Positions 48,203-56,675 of a DNA stretch of 64,000 nt are shown here, piece after piece. The notes under the pieces were generated by a model. That model ran no database searches. It was not told where the DNA came from and worked only from the letters and a program-made list of their open reading frames with translations. The stretch is from Chitinivorax tropicus (GTDB lineage Bacteria > Pseudomonadota > Gammaproteobacteria > Burkholderiales > SCOH01), in NCBI RefSeq assembly GCF_014202905.1, contig NZ_JACHHY010000019.1, forward strand, positions 1 through 64,000, given 5' to 3'. The stretch's first letter is position 1, and each line of letters opens with the position of its first letter. Position numbers and translations under genes: made by a program.

Positions 48203-48904
48203 ATGAAGGCTATTCATACCCTGACGGCATTCACCCTCATCGCGCTGGCAAGCACTGCCAATGCAGGTGCGTTGATCGAGGGCTTCGACGACGTCACCAC
48301 CCTGGGGGGTAAAGGCTGGTCATTCATCAATAACAGCACCAGTGCCGGCAGCAACTGGTTTCAAGGAAATGACGGCATATTCTCTTCACAACGAGGTGCT
48401 GCCAACAGCTATGTCAGTGCCAGCTACACCAGCACCAACAGCCTGAGTGGCACTATCAGCAATTGGCTGCTGACACCGACACTATCGCTGCATGGCGGTG
48501 AAACATTGTCATTTTTCACACGCACCGAAGCGGTCGGCAGTGATGACAAAGCATTCGCTGACCGGCTGGAAGTACGCCTCAGCCGCCAAGGCGGCAGCGC
48601 CAATGTTGGCAGTGATGCCAACAGCCTGGGGGATTTCAGCATGCTGCTGACTGCAGTCAATTCCGATCTGACTCCGACTGGTTTCCCCAGCGATTGGAAG
48701 ATGTTCAGCGTCGTCATTCCCGACATGAAGGGCTTGGCTGATGCGCGCATCGGTTTCCGCTACTGGGTGACTGACGCCGGCGCCAATGGCAGCAACGGCA
48801 ATTACATCGGGCTGGATACCATCAGTGTCGTACCTGTCCCTTCAACACTGGCCTGCCTGGGCCTGGGGTTGATCGGCATGGCCGTACGCCGCCGCCGCCA
48901 ATAA
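48203..48904 (+). CDS. Choice-of-anchor-J-like secreted protein with PEP-CTERM-type sorting signal
   Basis: A 233-residue protein: a signal peptide (TLIALASTANAG, cleavage about residue 21), a beta-rich body starting LIEGFDDVTTLGGKGWSFIN (concanavalin-like choice-of-anchor fold), and a C-terminal sorting signal with VPVPSTLACLGLGLIGMAV followed by RRRRQ. The motif is VP-type rather than strict PEP. PEP-CTERM proteins are cut and anchored by exosortase, which is not in this window. AAGGAGAGG precedes the ATG. Two hairpins follow before the next gene. Confidence 0.82.
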   Translation: MKAIHTLTAFTLIALASTANAGALIEGFDDVTTLGGKGWSFINNSTSAGSNWFQGNDGIFSSQRGAANSYVSASYTSTNSLSGTISNWLLTPTLSLHGGETLSFFTRTEAVGSDDKAFADRLEVRLSRQGGSANVGSDANSLGDFSMLLTAVNSDLTPTGFPSDWKMFSVVIPDMKGLADARIGFRYWVTDAGANGSNGNYIGLDTISVVPVPSTLACLGLGLIGMAVRRRRQ

Positions 48905-48913
48905 TCCGCCACT

Positions 48914-48969
48914 GTCGAGATACTCGACGACGCCAGATTGCACGCACCATGCCTATCATGAAGGCATGG
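48914..48969 (+). repeat. Two successive hairpins between the PEP-CTERM-like gene and the first cassette
   Basis: GTCGAG-ATA-CTCGAC (48914-48928) and CCATGCCT/AGGCATGG with a seven-base loop (48947-48969). Neither has a T-run, so they may slow transcription or stabilise mRNA rather than terminate. Confidence 0.45.
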
Positions 48970-49010
48970 CGGGCTTACTGTTGCTGTCGAATACACGAAA
49001 GGATATGACC

Positions 49011-49442
49011 ATGCGTCCCATCAAGCACACAGCCCTGTTAGTGGGCACTTTGTTTGCGCTGTCTGCAGGTGTATCAAACGCTGCAGAAGAGACAACCACC
49101 GAATCAGCTGAAACTGCAATGAAGGTCTATCGCGACCCGACCACCGGTCACTTGCGCGAGCCGGAGCATGATGAAGTCAAAGCGGCAGCACCGCTTACTC
49201 GCACCAAGCGCAGCATGGCAGTACAGCCCATGTCCGCCTCCGAAGCCACACCACAGACGAGACGTACCCGCAGCGGTGGTATCGCCATGACGGTTCCCGA
49301 AGATCAGATGAATTACTCCGTCGCAATTCGCAAGGCCGACGGCTCACTGGACATGCACTGCGTCAAAGGTGAACAAGCTGCTGAAGAGCTGGTGAAAAAC
49401 CCTGCTCCCAACAAGCAGAAGGAGCAAAACAATGATCGCTAA
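49011..49442 (+). CDS. Small secreted protein of unknown function, cassette copy 1
   Basis: A 143-residue exported protein with a signal peptide (LLVGTLFALSAGVSNAAE). The mature part starts with MKVYRDPTTGHLREPEHDE, has basic clusters TRTKRSMA and PQTRRTRSGG, and ends with MNYSVAIRKADGSLDMHCV. Its closest relative here is the gene at 51495, which has the same motifs in the same order. I recall similar proteins being labelled post-PEP-CTERM-1, but cannot confirm this. GAAAGGA fits the ATG at 49011 best. Its 3' end overlaps the following protease by 11 bp, implying joint translation, perhaps as propeptide-like partner or inhibitor. Confidence 0.7.
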   Translation: MRPIKHTALLVGTLFALSAGVSNAAEETTTESAETAMKVYRDPTTGHLREPEHDEVKAAAPLTRTKRSMAVQPMSASEATPQTRRTRSGGIAMTVPEDQMNYSVAIRKADGSLDMHCVKGEQAAEELVKNPAPNKQKEQNNDR

Positions 49443-50850
49443 GCAGATTGCACAAAACGTCGCCTTGGCATTGGCCCTGCTGGGCGCACCGCTTGCGGCC
49501 CAGGCTGCGGCGGAAATCATCATCGTCAATGCCGACGGCCCGGGAGAAGGGTTCAATGACCCCACGCCAGTACTCCCCATCGGCGGTAACACCGGCACCA
49601 CACTCGGCCAGCAACGCCTGAATGCCTTCCAGTTCGCAGCCGACATCTGGAGCAAACAGCTGACCAGCGCGGTACCCATCCGCATCAAATCCAATTTTGA
49701 CCCGCTGACCTGCGACAAAGACAGCGCCACACTGGGCAGCGCAGGCGCACTGTTGATCAACCGTGACTTTGCTGGTGCACCACGAGCCAACACCTGGTAT
49801 CACGGCGCCCTCTCCAACAAACTGCTTGGCGCGGATGACTTTGAAGGCGAGCCGGTGATCCGTGCCCGATTCAATTCGAACCTGGGACAAGCCAATTGCC
49901 TGGAGGGTGGCGGATTCTATCTTGGCACCGATGGCAAGCACGGCAAGCTGACTGACCTGGTCGGCGTGTTGCTACACGAATTCGGGCACGGCCTGGGATT
50001 CTCCAACCTGACCAACGGCCAAACTGGTAAACAGCAAAGCAATATTCCGTCCAGCTGGGATCATTTGCTGTACGACCTGACCACGCAGAAAACCTGGGCA
50101 GAGATGACCGATGCCGAGCGTGTTGCATCTGGCATCAACTCTCGCAAGCTGATCTGGCGCGGCGCCAATGTCACACAGGCTTCTCCTAAAGTATTGCAGG
50201 CTGCACCTGAGTTGCGTATCAGCGGCATGGCATCCGTAGCTGGCCTTTATCAAATCGGCACGGCAAGTTTTGGCCCTCAGATCACCAACAACGGCCCGAC
50301 TTCGGAAGTCATGCCCGTTGTCGATCAAGCCGATGGCCGTGGCCTGGCATGTGAACCGCTATCAACCTCCAACGCTCAAGCCATACGCGGAAAGACAGCG
50401 TTGATTGATCGCGGTGCCTGCACATTCAGCGTCAAGGTCAAGAATGCTCAGCTGGCTGGCGCAGTTGCGGTGTTGGTGGCTGATCATACCGCCGGCTCCC
50501 CTCCTCCTGGCCTGAGTGGCGATGATCCGACCATCACCATCCCGTCGGTGCGTATCACCAAAGATGATGGTGACAAGCTGAAACTGGCCCTGAAAAATCG
50601 CTCTCGCAACCGCAGCGGCATTTTTGCAGCCCTCGGCATCAGTGCCACGCAACGTGCAGGGGCTGATGAACAGGGAAGACTGTTGATGTTTGCGCCCAAC
50701 CCCTATCAGCCAGGCTCGTCAGTATCCCACTTCGATACCAGCGCCAGCCCTGATCTGCTGATGGAGCCATTCAACACAGAAAGCGTCAAACGCAATCTGG
50801 ACGCCCCTTTCGACTTGACCTTCCCGCTGTTGAAAGATCTGGGCTGGTAA
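49432..50850 (+). CDS. Secreted PA-domain zinc metalloprotease, cassette copy 1
   Basis: A 472-residue exported protein. A signal peptide (ending AAQAA, about residue 25) precedes a catalytic region with LLHEFGHGLGFSN, HEFGH at residues 182-186. The third ligand position of metzincins is Asn here, so the third zinc ligand is unclear. A protease-associated (PA) domain lies at about 320-400 (GKTALIDRGACTFSVKVKNA). The C-terminus SSVSHFDTSASPDLLMEP is a conserved tail shared with copy 2. A terminator follows. Substrate unknown; secretion outside the cell is likely. Confidence 0.85.
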   Translation: MIAKQIAQNVALALALLGAPLAAQAAAEIIIVNADGPGEGFNDPTPVLPIGGNTGTTLGQQRLNAFQFAADIWSKQLTSAVPIRIKSNFDPLTCDKDSATLGSAGALLINRDFAGAPRANTWYHGALSNKLLGADDFEGEPVIRARFNSNLGQANCLEGGGFYLGTDGKHGKLTDLVGVLLHEFGHGLGFSNLTNGQTGKQQSNIPSSWDHLLYDLTTQKTWAEMTDAERVASGINSRKLIWRGANVTQASPKVLQAAPELRISGMASVAGLYQIGTASFGPQITNNGPTSEVMPVVDQADGRGLACEPLSTSNAQAIRGKTALIDRGACTFSVKVKNAQLAGAVAVLVADHTAGSPPPGLSGDDPTITIPSVRITKDDGDKLKLALKNRSRNRSGIFAALGISATQRAGADEQGRLLMFAPNPYQPGSSVSHFDTSASPDLLMEPFNTESVKRNLDAPFDLTFPLLKDLGW

Positions 50851-50912
50851 AACCATAACAATCAGACCCAACTACGCCTCACCTTGTATGGCGTAGTGCT
50901 TCAAGCTTACCT

Positions 50913-50947
50913 CCTCACCTGTCAAATTGGCAGGTGAGGCTTTTTTT
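50913..50947 (+). terminator. Rho-independent terminator after cassette copy 1
   Basis: CCTCACCTG/CAGGTGAGG, a perfect 9-bp stem with a nine-base loop, then one C and seven T residues. Confidence 0.92.
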
Positions 50948-51494
50948 CGCCACGCGCCCTTCCCCCGACTGATTTGATTTAGTCACTCTGCATCAAGCCA
51001 TGCCATTTGAAATTGCACTGGTCATTCCCGGCAATCCATACCCTCAATAAATACAACCCCGCCAATCATCACATTCACCCTTATTTCAAACATTAGCAAA
51101 TATCACAAGCCAAAAAATACATTACGAAAACCATAATAAATTGATTTTTTTATTCATAAAAATCAAAGAAAAAATCATGACAAACAGGGAGCACCATCGC
51201 CAACACGAAAAACAGATTAAATAAAATAACGTTTACATTCATCTCGTTATACAAAAGCATGGAATTACAAAAAATAGGCAGACTCATATCAAAAATACCT
51301 TTCAATACGCAATCAACATACATAAATCAACCATGACAAGCAATTTTCCACCACAAAGCCGCCAAAAAACAAAATGACAATTTGTTATTTGTAAAATTTC
51401 GCTTGCACTTGGCAATAAAAATGCTGTTAATATAAATAACAGGGCAGGACAGCTATTAAATGCCCACATAAATAATGAGAGAGAGGAATCCATT
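50948..51494. other. AT-rich spacer between the two protease cassettes
   Basis: About 550 bp, strikingly AT-rich from about 51050 to 51480 against the GC-rich genes on both sides. It contains an inverted repeat TTGATTTTT/AAAAATCAA (51141-51166) and a sigma-54-like promoter (51409-51425). Such composition suggests acquired DNA or a site for nucleoid silencing proteins. No gene is supported. Confidence 0.6.
51409..51425 (+). promoter_or_regulatory. Putative sigma-54 (-24/-12) promoter for cassette copy 2
   Basis: TTGGCAATAAAAATGCT has the invariant GG (51411-51412) and GC (51423-51424) exactly ten bases apart, and matches most of TGGCAC-N5-TTGC. The predicted start is about 51436, 59 bases before the GTG of the small gene. 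PEP-CTERM-associated genes in some bacteria are sigma-54 regulated, which fits. Confidence 0.5.
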
Positions 51495-51944
51495 GTGAAA
51501 TCCATCACAACAGTTGGGGCGATGATCTTGGCAAGTGGCTTATTGATGACCACCCAAACCTTTGCTGCAGAAGCCAATAACACAGCAAATATGAAGGTCT
51601 ATCGTGATTCGAAAACCGGCCAGCTCAAAGAGGCCGAGCACGATGAAGCCGCCAAGACCGATCAAGCCCAAATTCAAACTCCCACCCGCGTCAAACGTAG
51701 CCTCGCGGCAATGCCAATGGCAGAACCCGCCATTGCGCCGGAGCCACAGACCCGCCGCACCCGCAGTGGCGGCACCGCCATGCAACTCGGCCCGGAGCAT
51801 CTGAACTATTCAGTTGCCGTCCGCCAAACCGATGGCTCGATTGATGTGCGTTGCGTGGAAGGCAAAGCAGCGGCAGACGCATTGCGCCAAACAGCTCAGA
51901 ATGAGAAAAACGATAAGAAGACGGAGCAAAACCATGATCATTAA
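51495..51944 (+). CDS. Small secreted protein of unknown function, cassette copy 2
   Basis: A 149-residue paralogue of the 49011 gene. A signal peptide (MILASGLLMTTQTFAAE) is followed by MKVYRDSKTGQLKEAEHDE, basic clusters TPTRVKRSLA and PQTRRTRSGG, and LNYSVAVRQTDGSIDVRCVEG. The single Cys near the end is kept in both copies. It starts at a GTG with AGAGAGGA upstream and overlaps the protease gene by 11 bp, exactly as in copy 1. Function unknown. Confidence 0.72.
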   Translation: MKSITTVGAMILASGLLMTTQTFAAEANNTANMKVYRDSKTGQLKEAEHDEAAKTDQAQIQTPTRVKRSLAAMPMAEPAIAPEPQTRRTRSGGTAMQLGPEHLNYSVAVRQTDGSIDVRCVEGKAAADALRQTAQNEKNDKKTEQNHDH

Positions 51945-53343
51945 GCGCAGCGTTGTTTCCATTGCTTCAGCCATGGCTTTGATGACCCTTCCGGCGATGG
52001 CATCTGCCACAACGGAGATCATCATCATGAATGCAGATGACGCGAGCGAGGGATTCAATGACCCCACTCCGGTCAACCCAGTTGGCGGCAACGAAGGCAG
52101 AACCCTGGGCGAACAGCGTCTGAATGTGTTCAAGTATGCGGCGAAGCTCTGGGGCAAGAAACTCAATAGCGATGTACCCATTCGCATCAAGGCCAATTTC
52201 AACCCGCTGGAGTGTGACAAGGACAGCGCAACACTTGGCAGCGCCGGCCCGATGGAGGTCAACTCCAACTTCCCTGGCGCACCAAAACGCAACACTTGGT
52301 ATCACGGCGCGTTGGCCAACAAGCTGCTAGGCTCGGATGATTTTGATGGCAAGCCCGTTATCCAGGCCCAGTTCAACAGCAACTTGGGCAATGATGATTG
52401 CCTGAAGGGGAGTGGTTTTTATCTCGGACTCGATGGCAAGCATGGCCAACTGACTGATCTGGTCAGCGTATTGCTGCACGAATTCGGTCACGGGCTGGGC
52501 TTCTCGAATCTGACCGATGGCCAGACTGGTAGACAGATGGGGGGCAAACCCTCCGCCTGGGATCACTTCCTGCTCGACACCTCCACCAATAAACGCTGGT
52601 CTGACATGACCACCACAGAGCGGAGAGCATCTGCCATCAACCCTCGCAAACTGGTTTGGATGGGCCCCAATGTAACCCGCGAAGCCCCCAAGGTATTGAG
52701 CCGTGGCGTGCCCGAATTACGCGTCACTACACCCAGTCGGTTGTCCGGCAGCTATTTTGCCGGCACAGCCGAGTTTGGCCCCAAGTTGACAGCCAGCGGC
52801 TTCAGCGGCACAGCAGTCAGCTTCTCGGATCAAGCCAACGGCAAGGCATTGGCCTGCAAACCGATCTCCTCAGGCAATGCCGCGTTATTGCTTGGAAAAA
52901 TTGCCCTGATTGACCGTGGTGGCTGCAACTTGGTTGAAAAGGTGAAGAATGCCCAGGTGGCTGGGGCCATCGGCGTGATCGTCGTTGACAACGCCCCCGG
53001 CTCACCACCACCTGGTATGACAGGCTCAGATAGCACCATTACCATTCCATCCATTCGGGTCACTCAGCAGGATGGTGAGAAGTTCAAGTTGGCCGCCCAA
53101 AGCAATACCGGCCTACTCGTCACATTTGGGCTAAAAGATCAGCAGCTGGCCGGTGCAGATAGCTTGGGTCGCGTACAGATGTACACCCCCAATCCATATG
53201 TCCCAGGCTCATCCGTTTCGCATTTCGACACGATTGCCAGCCCCAATCTGTTGATGGAGCCACACAACACGGACGACGTGAAAAGATCCGTTGACAGCCC
53301 TCAGGACTTGACCTACCCGCTGTTGAAAGATATCGGCTGGTAA
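51934..53343 (+). CDS. Secreted PA-domain zinc metalloprotease, cassette copy 2
   Basis: A 469-residue paralogue of the 49432 product, collinear along its length. Signal peptide ending MASA (about residue 24), HEFGHGLGFSN with HEFGH at 182-186, PA domain GKIALIDRGGCNLVEKVKNA (about 317-336 onward), tail SSVSHFDTIASPNLLMEP. Both copies share the cysteines of the mature region (for example CDKDSATLGSAG). Start ATG at 51934; the longer frame upstream lies in the small gene. A strong terminator follows. Confidence 0.85.
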   Translation: MIIKRSVVSIASAMALMTLPAMASATTEIIIMNADDASEGFNDPTPVNPVGGNEGRTLGEQRLNVFKYAAKLWGKKLNSDVPIRIKANFNPLECDKDSATLGSAGPMEVNSNFPGAPKRNTWYHGALANKLLGSDDFDGKPVIQAQFNSNLGNDDCLKGSGFYLGLDGKHGQLTDLVSVLLHEFGHGLGFSNLTDGQTGRQMGGKPSAWDHFLLDTSTNKRWSDMTTTERRASAINPRKLVWMGPNVTREAPKVLSRGVPELRVTTPSRLSGSYFAGTAEFGPKLTASGFSGTAVSFSDQANGKALACKPISSGNAALLLGKIALIDRGGCNLVEKVKNAQVAGAIGVIVVDNAPGSPPPGMTGSDSTITIPSIRVTQQDGEKFKLAAQSNTGLLVTFGLKDQQLAGADSLGRVQMYTPNPYVPGSSVSHFDTIASPNLLMEPHNTDDVKRSVDSPQDLTYPLLKDIGW

Positions 53344-53425
53344 GCAATAAACAGTAAACAGTTCGGCTGACAAGCAATTGCTGACATGAACAGACACACC
53401 CATGCCGGTGTTGCCAGCCTCTCAT

Positions 53426-53456
53426 GAGCCCATGGCCCAATCCATGGGCTCTTTTT
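53426..53456 (+). terminator. Rho-independent terminator after cassette copy 2
   Basis: GAGCCCATGG/CCATGGGCTC, a perfect 10-bp stem with a six-base loop, followed by five T residues. Confidence 0.92.
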
Positions 53457-53545
53457 CCACCAATGATCAGACGCGACACAGCGTCGAATTGGATGTGAGA
53501 CAACCTCTCGCTACTGTTGGATGACCTTCGCGTTCAATTCCATGC

Positions 53546-53573
53546 AAAAAAAAGCCCCTGCGACGGCAGAGGC
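53546..53573 (-). terminator. Rho-independent terminator after the TPR gene
   Basis: On the minus strand GCCTCTGC/GCAGGGGC (one mismatch) with a four-base loop is followed by eight T residues, 32 bp past the stop of the TPR gene. Confidence 0.8.
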
Positions 53574-53605
53574 CATGTTTCTTTAGAAGCGAAAGGCCAA
53601 GCAGC

Positions 53606-54385
53606 TCAATCCTCAAGCTCATCAGCCGCCCGCTGCTGATCCAGGCGCTCCATTGCATCCGCCGACGCAGCCTCAGCCGCCTCGTTATAAAGCTGGGTTG
53701 CCTGATCCATTTTCTTATTGCCGAACAGGCTGATCAATGCGTTGGCGTATTCGATCTTGGCCACGGCAGAGTCCGGCATCAGCGCCAAGGCCCGTTCGAA
53801 ATGGCTGACAGCCTTGTCCTTGCTGGCTCCATAAGTCAATCCGGCCATCATCCCGCCAACCTTGCCGACGATCTCGGCATGGTAGCTGCCGTAAGCGATG
53901 TGCGCCTCAGCATGGTCGGGTGCGAGCGCCAATGTTTTGTCGAGCGCCTCTTTGATCTTCCCTGCCAGTCCCTCTGACAACGCCTTGGCGATGGAAAGGG
54001 TCTGGCCATAGCGGCCAGCGGCCATGGCATAGAAGTAATAACCATTCGGGTTGTCTGGCATGGCGACCTGCGCCGATTCCGCCAGTTTCATCGCAGCCTG
54101 GAAGGCATCCATCTTGGCACGCTCATCATCCAACAACGCTGCCGCATGAATCGCCAGCGCCTTGGCCGCTGCAGTCAAACCCTCCCCCCCTTGCGAGCCG
54201 ATTTCATATGCCGACTGAAACGCGCCCTGATGATATAGCCGCCAGGCTTCCTGGGCCTGTTTGTCGGCTGGGAATGGCTCGCAGTCGCCACGGTGCAGAC
54301 GAGCCCATTGCTTTTTCAGCGCCGCCCCGGCATAGATGAATTCGTCAGAAGGGAAAGGAAAAGACTGCCACTTCAGTGCTGCCAT
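53606..54385 (-). CDS. TPR-like helical repeat protein, hypothetical
   Basis: A 259-residue soluble protein, mostly alpha-helical, with TPR-like segments (AEAHIAYGSYHAEIVGKVGG; AVSHFERALALMPDSAVAKI) and a Gly/Ala-rich middle (NPNGYYFYAMAAGRYGQ). The pattern resembles the RMD/TatT-like TPR proteins, but I cannot name a function. GGGAG precedes the ATG at 54385; the frame continues upstream without coding character. No signal peptide. Confidence 0.7.
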   Translation of the reverse strand: MAALKWQSFPFPSDEFIYAGAALKKQWARLHRGDCEPFPADKQAQEAWRLYHQGAFQSAYEIGSQGGEGLTAAAKALAIHAAALLDDERAKMDAFQAAMKLAESAQVAMPDNPNGYYFYAMAAGRYGQTLSIAKALSEGLAGKIKEALDKTLALAPDHAEAHIAYGSYHAEIVGKVGGMMAGLTYGASKDKAVSHFERALALMPDSAVAKIEYANALISLFGNKKMDQATQLYNEAAEAASADAMERLDQQRAADELED

Positions 54386-54677
54386 GCTACGCTCCCTGTA
54401 CTTTCGTTGACATGATTTCGCAGCCCGCATCAATTCGGGCAAGGCTGGACACGGCAAACACCATGCGGCGAGCCATGTCAGCAAGTGACAAGACGAGTTA
54501 CCCCAGAAGCATTCGGCCCATCGGGTTGAACACCCAGACACCAATTGAACGCTGGCCGTGCCATCCACATGGGCTCATGGCTGATGTCGAGCAGACTGGC
54601 CAACATCAGCCTATCTGGTTACCCACACAGCCTGTCAATCTCAAAGACGGTATGCCAATAGGCAACCAGAAAGCCCG

Positions 54678-55307
54678 TCAATATTGGATCGGCAATGGCT
54701 CCAGGCTCCGCCACATGTACCAGGTCGCGACGGAGTGCCACGGCTGCCAGCGGCGGGCCACCTCGCGCATCTTCAGCTTGCTGATCGGCTGACCATCGTT
54801 GTAATGCAGGCTCATGGCGCGTTGCAGCCCGATATCGCCCACTGGCAGGATATTGGGCCGCGCCATGAAGAAGATCAAGAACATCTCAGCCGTCCACTGG
54901 CCGATCCCTTTGATCGACATCAACCGTTTCATCACCTCATCATCAGCCAACAACTCCCACTCACCGGCGACATAGGGCGTTGCAATGAAATAATGCGACA
55001 GCTCATGCAAATACATGGCCTTGCGACTGGAGAGCCCGCAAGTCTGCAAATCACTTTGCGCATGGCACAACAGAGCCTGCGGTGACATATTGCCAAGTTT
55101 GTCCAACACCCGGGCCCAGATAGCCTCAGCCGCTTTCACCGACACCTGCTGACCCACTATTGAACGAGCCAACGTGGTGAATGCATCACCTCGGCTGCGC
55201 ATATGCAGTGGTCGGTTGGCCACGATCAACTTGGCCAACAGCTCATCGGCCTCGGACAACTCTCGCGTGGCCTGCTCCCAATACCCCGGCGTCACGATTG
55301 CATTCAA
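54678..55307 (-). CDS. DNA-3-methyladenine glycosylase II-like (AlkA, HhH-GPD)
   Basis: A 209-residue base-excision glycosylase. The helix-hairpin-helix is LMSIKGIGQWTAEMFLIFFM (about residues 127-146), followed by the catalytic Asp region NILPVGDIGLQRAM. The N-terminal part FTTLARSIVGQQVSVKAAEA is typical. It is the short form without the N-terminal AlkA/Ada domains. It lies 9 bp from the end of pmbA on the same strand. Confidence 0.9.
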   Translation of the reverse strand: MNAIVTPGYWEQATRELSEADELLAKLIVANRPLHMRSRGDAFTTLARSIVGQQVSVKAAEAIWARVLDKLGNMSPQALLCHAQSDLQTCGLSSRKAMYLHELSHYFIATPYVAGEWELLADDEVMKRLMSIKGIGQWTAEMFLIFFMARPNILPVGDIGLQRAMSLHYNDGQPISKLKMREVARRWQPWHSVATWYMWRSLEPLPIQY

Positions 55308-55316
55308 AGTGTGACC

Positions 55317-56675
55317 TCAGCTCCCCGCAACCGTCATGCGATCAATCAGTATCGAGCCACATTGCTTGCTGCCGCGCACCAGCACATCATTGCCGATGGC
55401 GACAATGCCCATGAGCATCTCTTTTAGATTGCCAGCAATGGTCACCTCTTCAACTGGGAACTGTATCTGTCCGTTTTCGACCCAGAACCCTGCCGCGCCA
55501 CGTGAGTAATCCCCCGTCACCGGGTTGATGCCATGACCTAGCAATTCTGTCACCACCAACCCTCGATCCATCTTCCGCAGCAAACCCGCGAAATCCTCAC
55601 CCGTGCTGCCCACCAGTAGGTTGTGGCAGCCGCCGGCATTGCCGGTGGACTGCATGCCAAGTTTGCGGGCTGAATAGCTGCCAAGGAAATAACCCTGCAA
55701 GACACCATCAGCCACCAGATCTCGATCGCGCGTCAACACGCCCTCTGCATCAAATGGGGAGCTGGCCAGCCCCTTGGCCAGATGGGGTCGCTCTTGGATC
55801 TGCACCAGCGGGGAGCACACCTGCTTGCCCAGGCTGTCCAGCAAAAAGCTGGAGCGTCGATACAGCGCTCCACCACTGATTGCGCTCACCAAGCTGCCGA
55901 TCAACCCAGCTGCCAACGATGCCTCGAACAACACCGGTACCTGCGTGGTATCGATCCGACGGGCACCCAAGCGGCGGGCAGTACGCTCCCCGGCGATCCG
56001 CCCAACCCGTGCAGCGGGCTCCAGATCTGCTGCGGAGCGGGCAACGCTGTACCAATAATCACGCTGCATGGCACCTTCCGCCTCGGCAATCACGGATGCC
56101 GACAAACTATGGCGTGAGCTTTCATAGCCATTGCAAAAGCCTAGGCTGTTGCCATAGATGAAATGGGACTGCTGGGTTGAGACCGTCGCACCTTCTGAGT
56201 TGCTGATCCGGGGATCAGCCGCCTGGGCGGCAGCCTCGCACTCGCGTGCCAGCTCGATGGCTTGCTCCACCGGCAATGCCCAGGGGTAGCACAGATCCAG
56301 CACCGGCGCATTGAGCGCCAACAATGCGGGGTCTGCCAGACCGGCGCAGTCATCGCTGGCGGTATAGCGGGCGATCGACAACGCAGCCCTCACCGTATCC
56401 GCCACCGCCTGTGGCGAGAAGTCGGAGGTGCTGGCATGGCCTTTCTGCTGCCCGACGTATACCGTTACACCAACACCCTTGTCCCGGTTATATTCGATGG
56501 TTTCCACCTCACCCAGCCGCACGGTCACATTCTGGCCGAATCCCTCTGAAATCTCGGCTTCACATGCTGTCGCGCCGGCGGTGGCGGCTTGCTTCAGGAT
56601 ATCTTGAACAATACTGGCCAGTTGTTCGCGGGAATAGGCAAACGCTACATTCGAGGGGGTGACGGATTGTGTCAT
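55317..56675 (-). CDS. pmbA: Metalloprotease PmbA (TldE)
   Basis: A 452-residue TldD/TldE-family protein that, with TldD, processes modified peptides such as microcin B17 and CcdA. Family landmarks are EAEISEGFGQNVTVRLGEVE near the N-terminus, YNRDKGVGVTVYVGQQKGHAS, and the C-terminal VTELLGHGINPVTGDYSRGA and GFWVENG. The TldE half itself lacks the HExxxH motif, as expected. ATG at 56675 was chosen over the longer frame. It is divergent from darP, a conserved arrangement. Confidence 0.94.
   Translation of the reverse strand: MTQSVTPSNVAFAYSREQLASIVQDILKQAATAGATACEAEISEGFGQNVTVRLGEVETIEYNRDKGVGVTVYVGQQKGHASTSDFSPQAVADTVRAALSIARYTASDDCAGLADPALLALNAPVLDLCYPWALPVEQAIELARECEAAAQAADPRISNSEGATVSTQQSHFIYGNSLGFCNGYESSRHSLSASVIAEAEGAMQRDYWYSVARSAADLEPAARVGRIAGERTARRLGARRIDTTQVPVLFEASLAAGLIGSLVSAISGGALYRRSSFLLDSLGKQVCSPLVQIQERPHLAKGLASSPFDAEGVLTRDRDLVADGVLQGYFLGSYSARKLGMQSTGNAGGCHNLLVGSTGEDFAGLLRKMDRGLVVTELLGHGINPVTGDYSRGAAGFWVENGQIQFPVEEVTIAGNLKEMLMGIVAIGNDVLVRGSKQCGSILIDRMTVAGS

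Noticed and set aside
51141-51166. AT-rich inverted repeat as terminator
   Set aside because: The stem has almost no GC pairs, and a strong terminator already lies at 50913; chance pairing in AT-rich DNA is likely.
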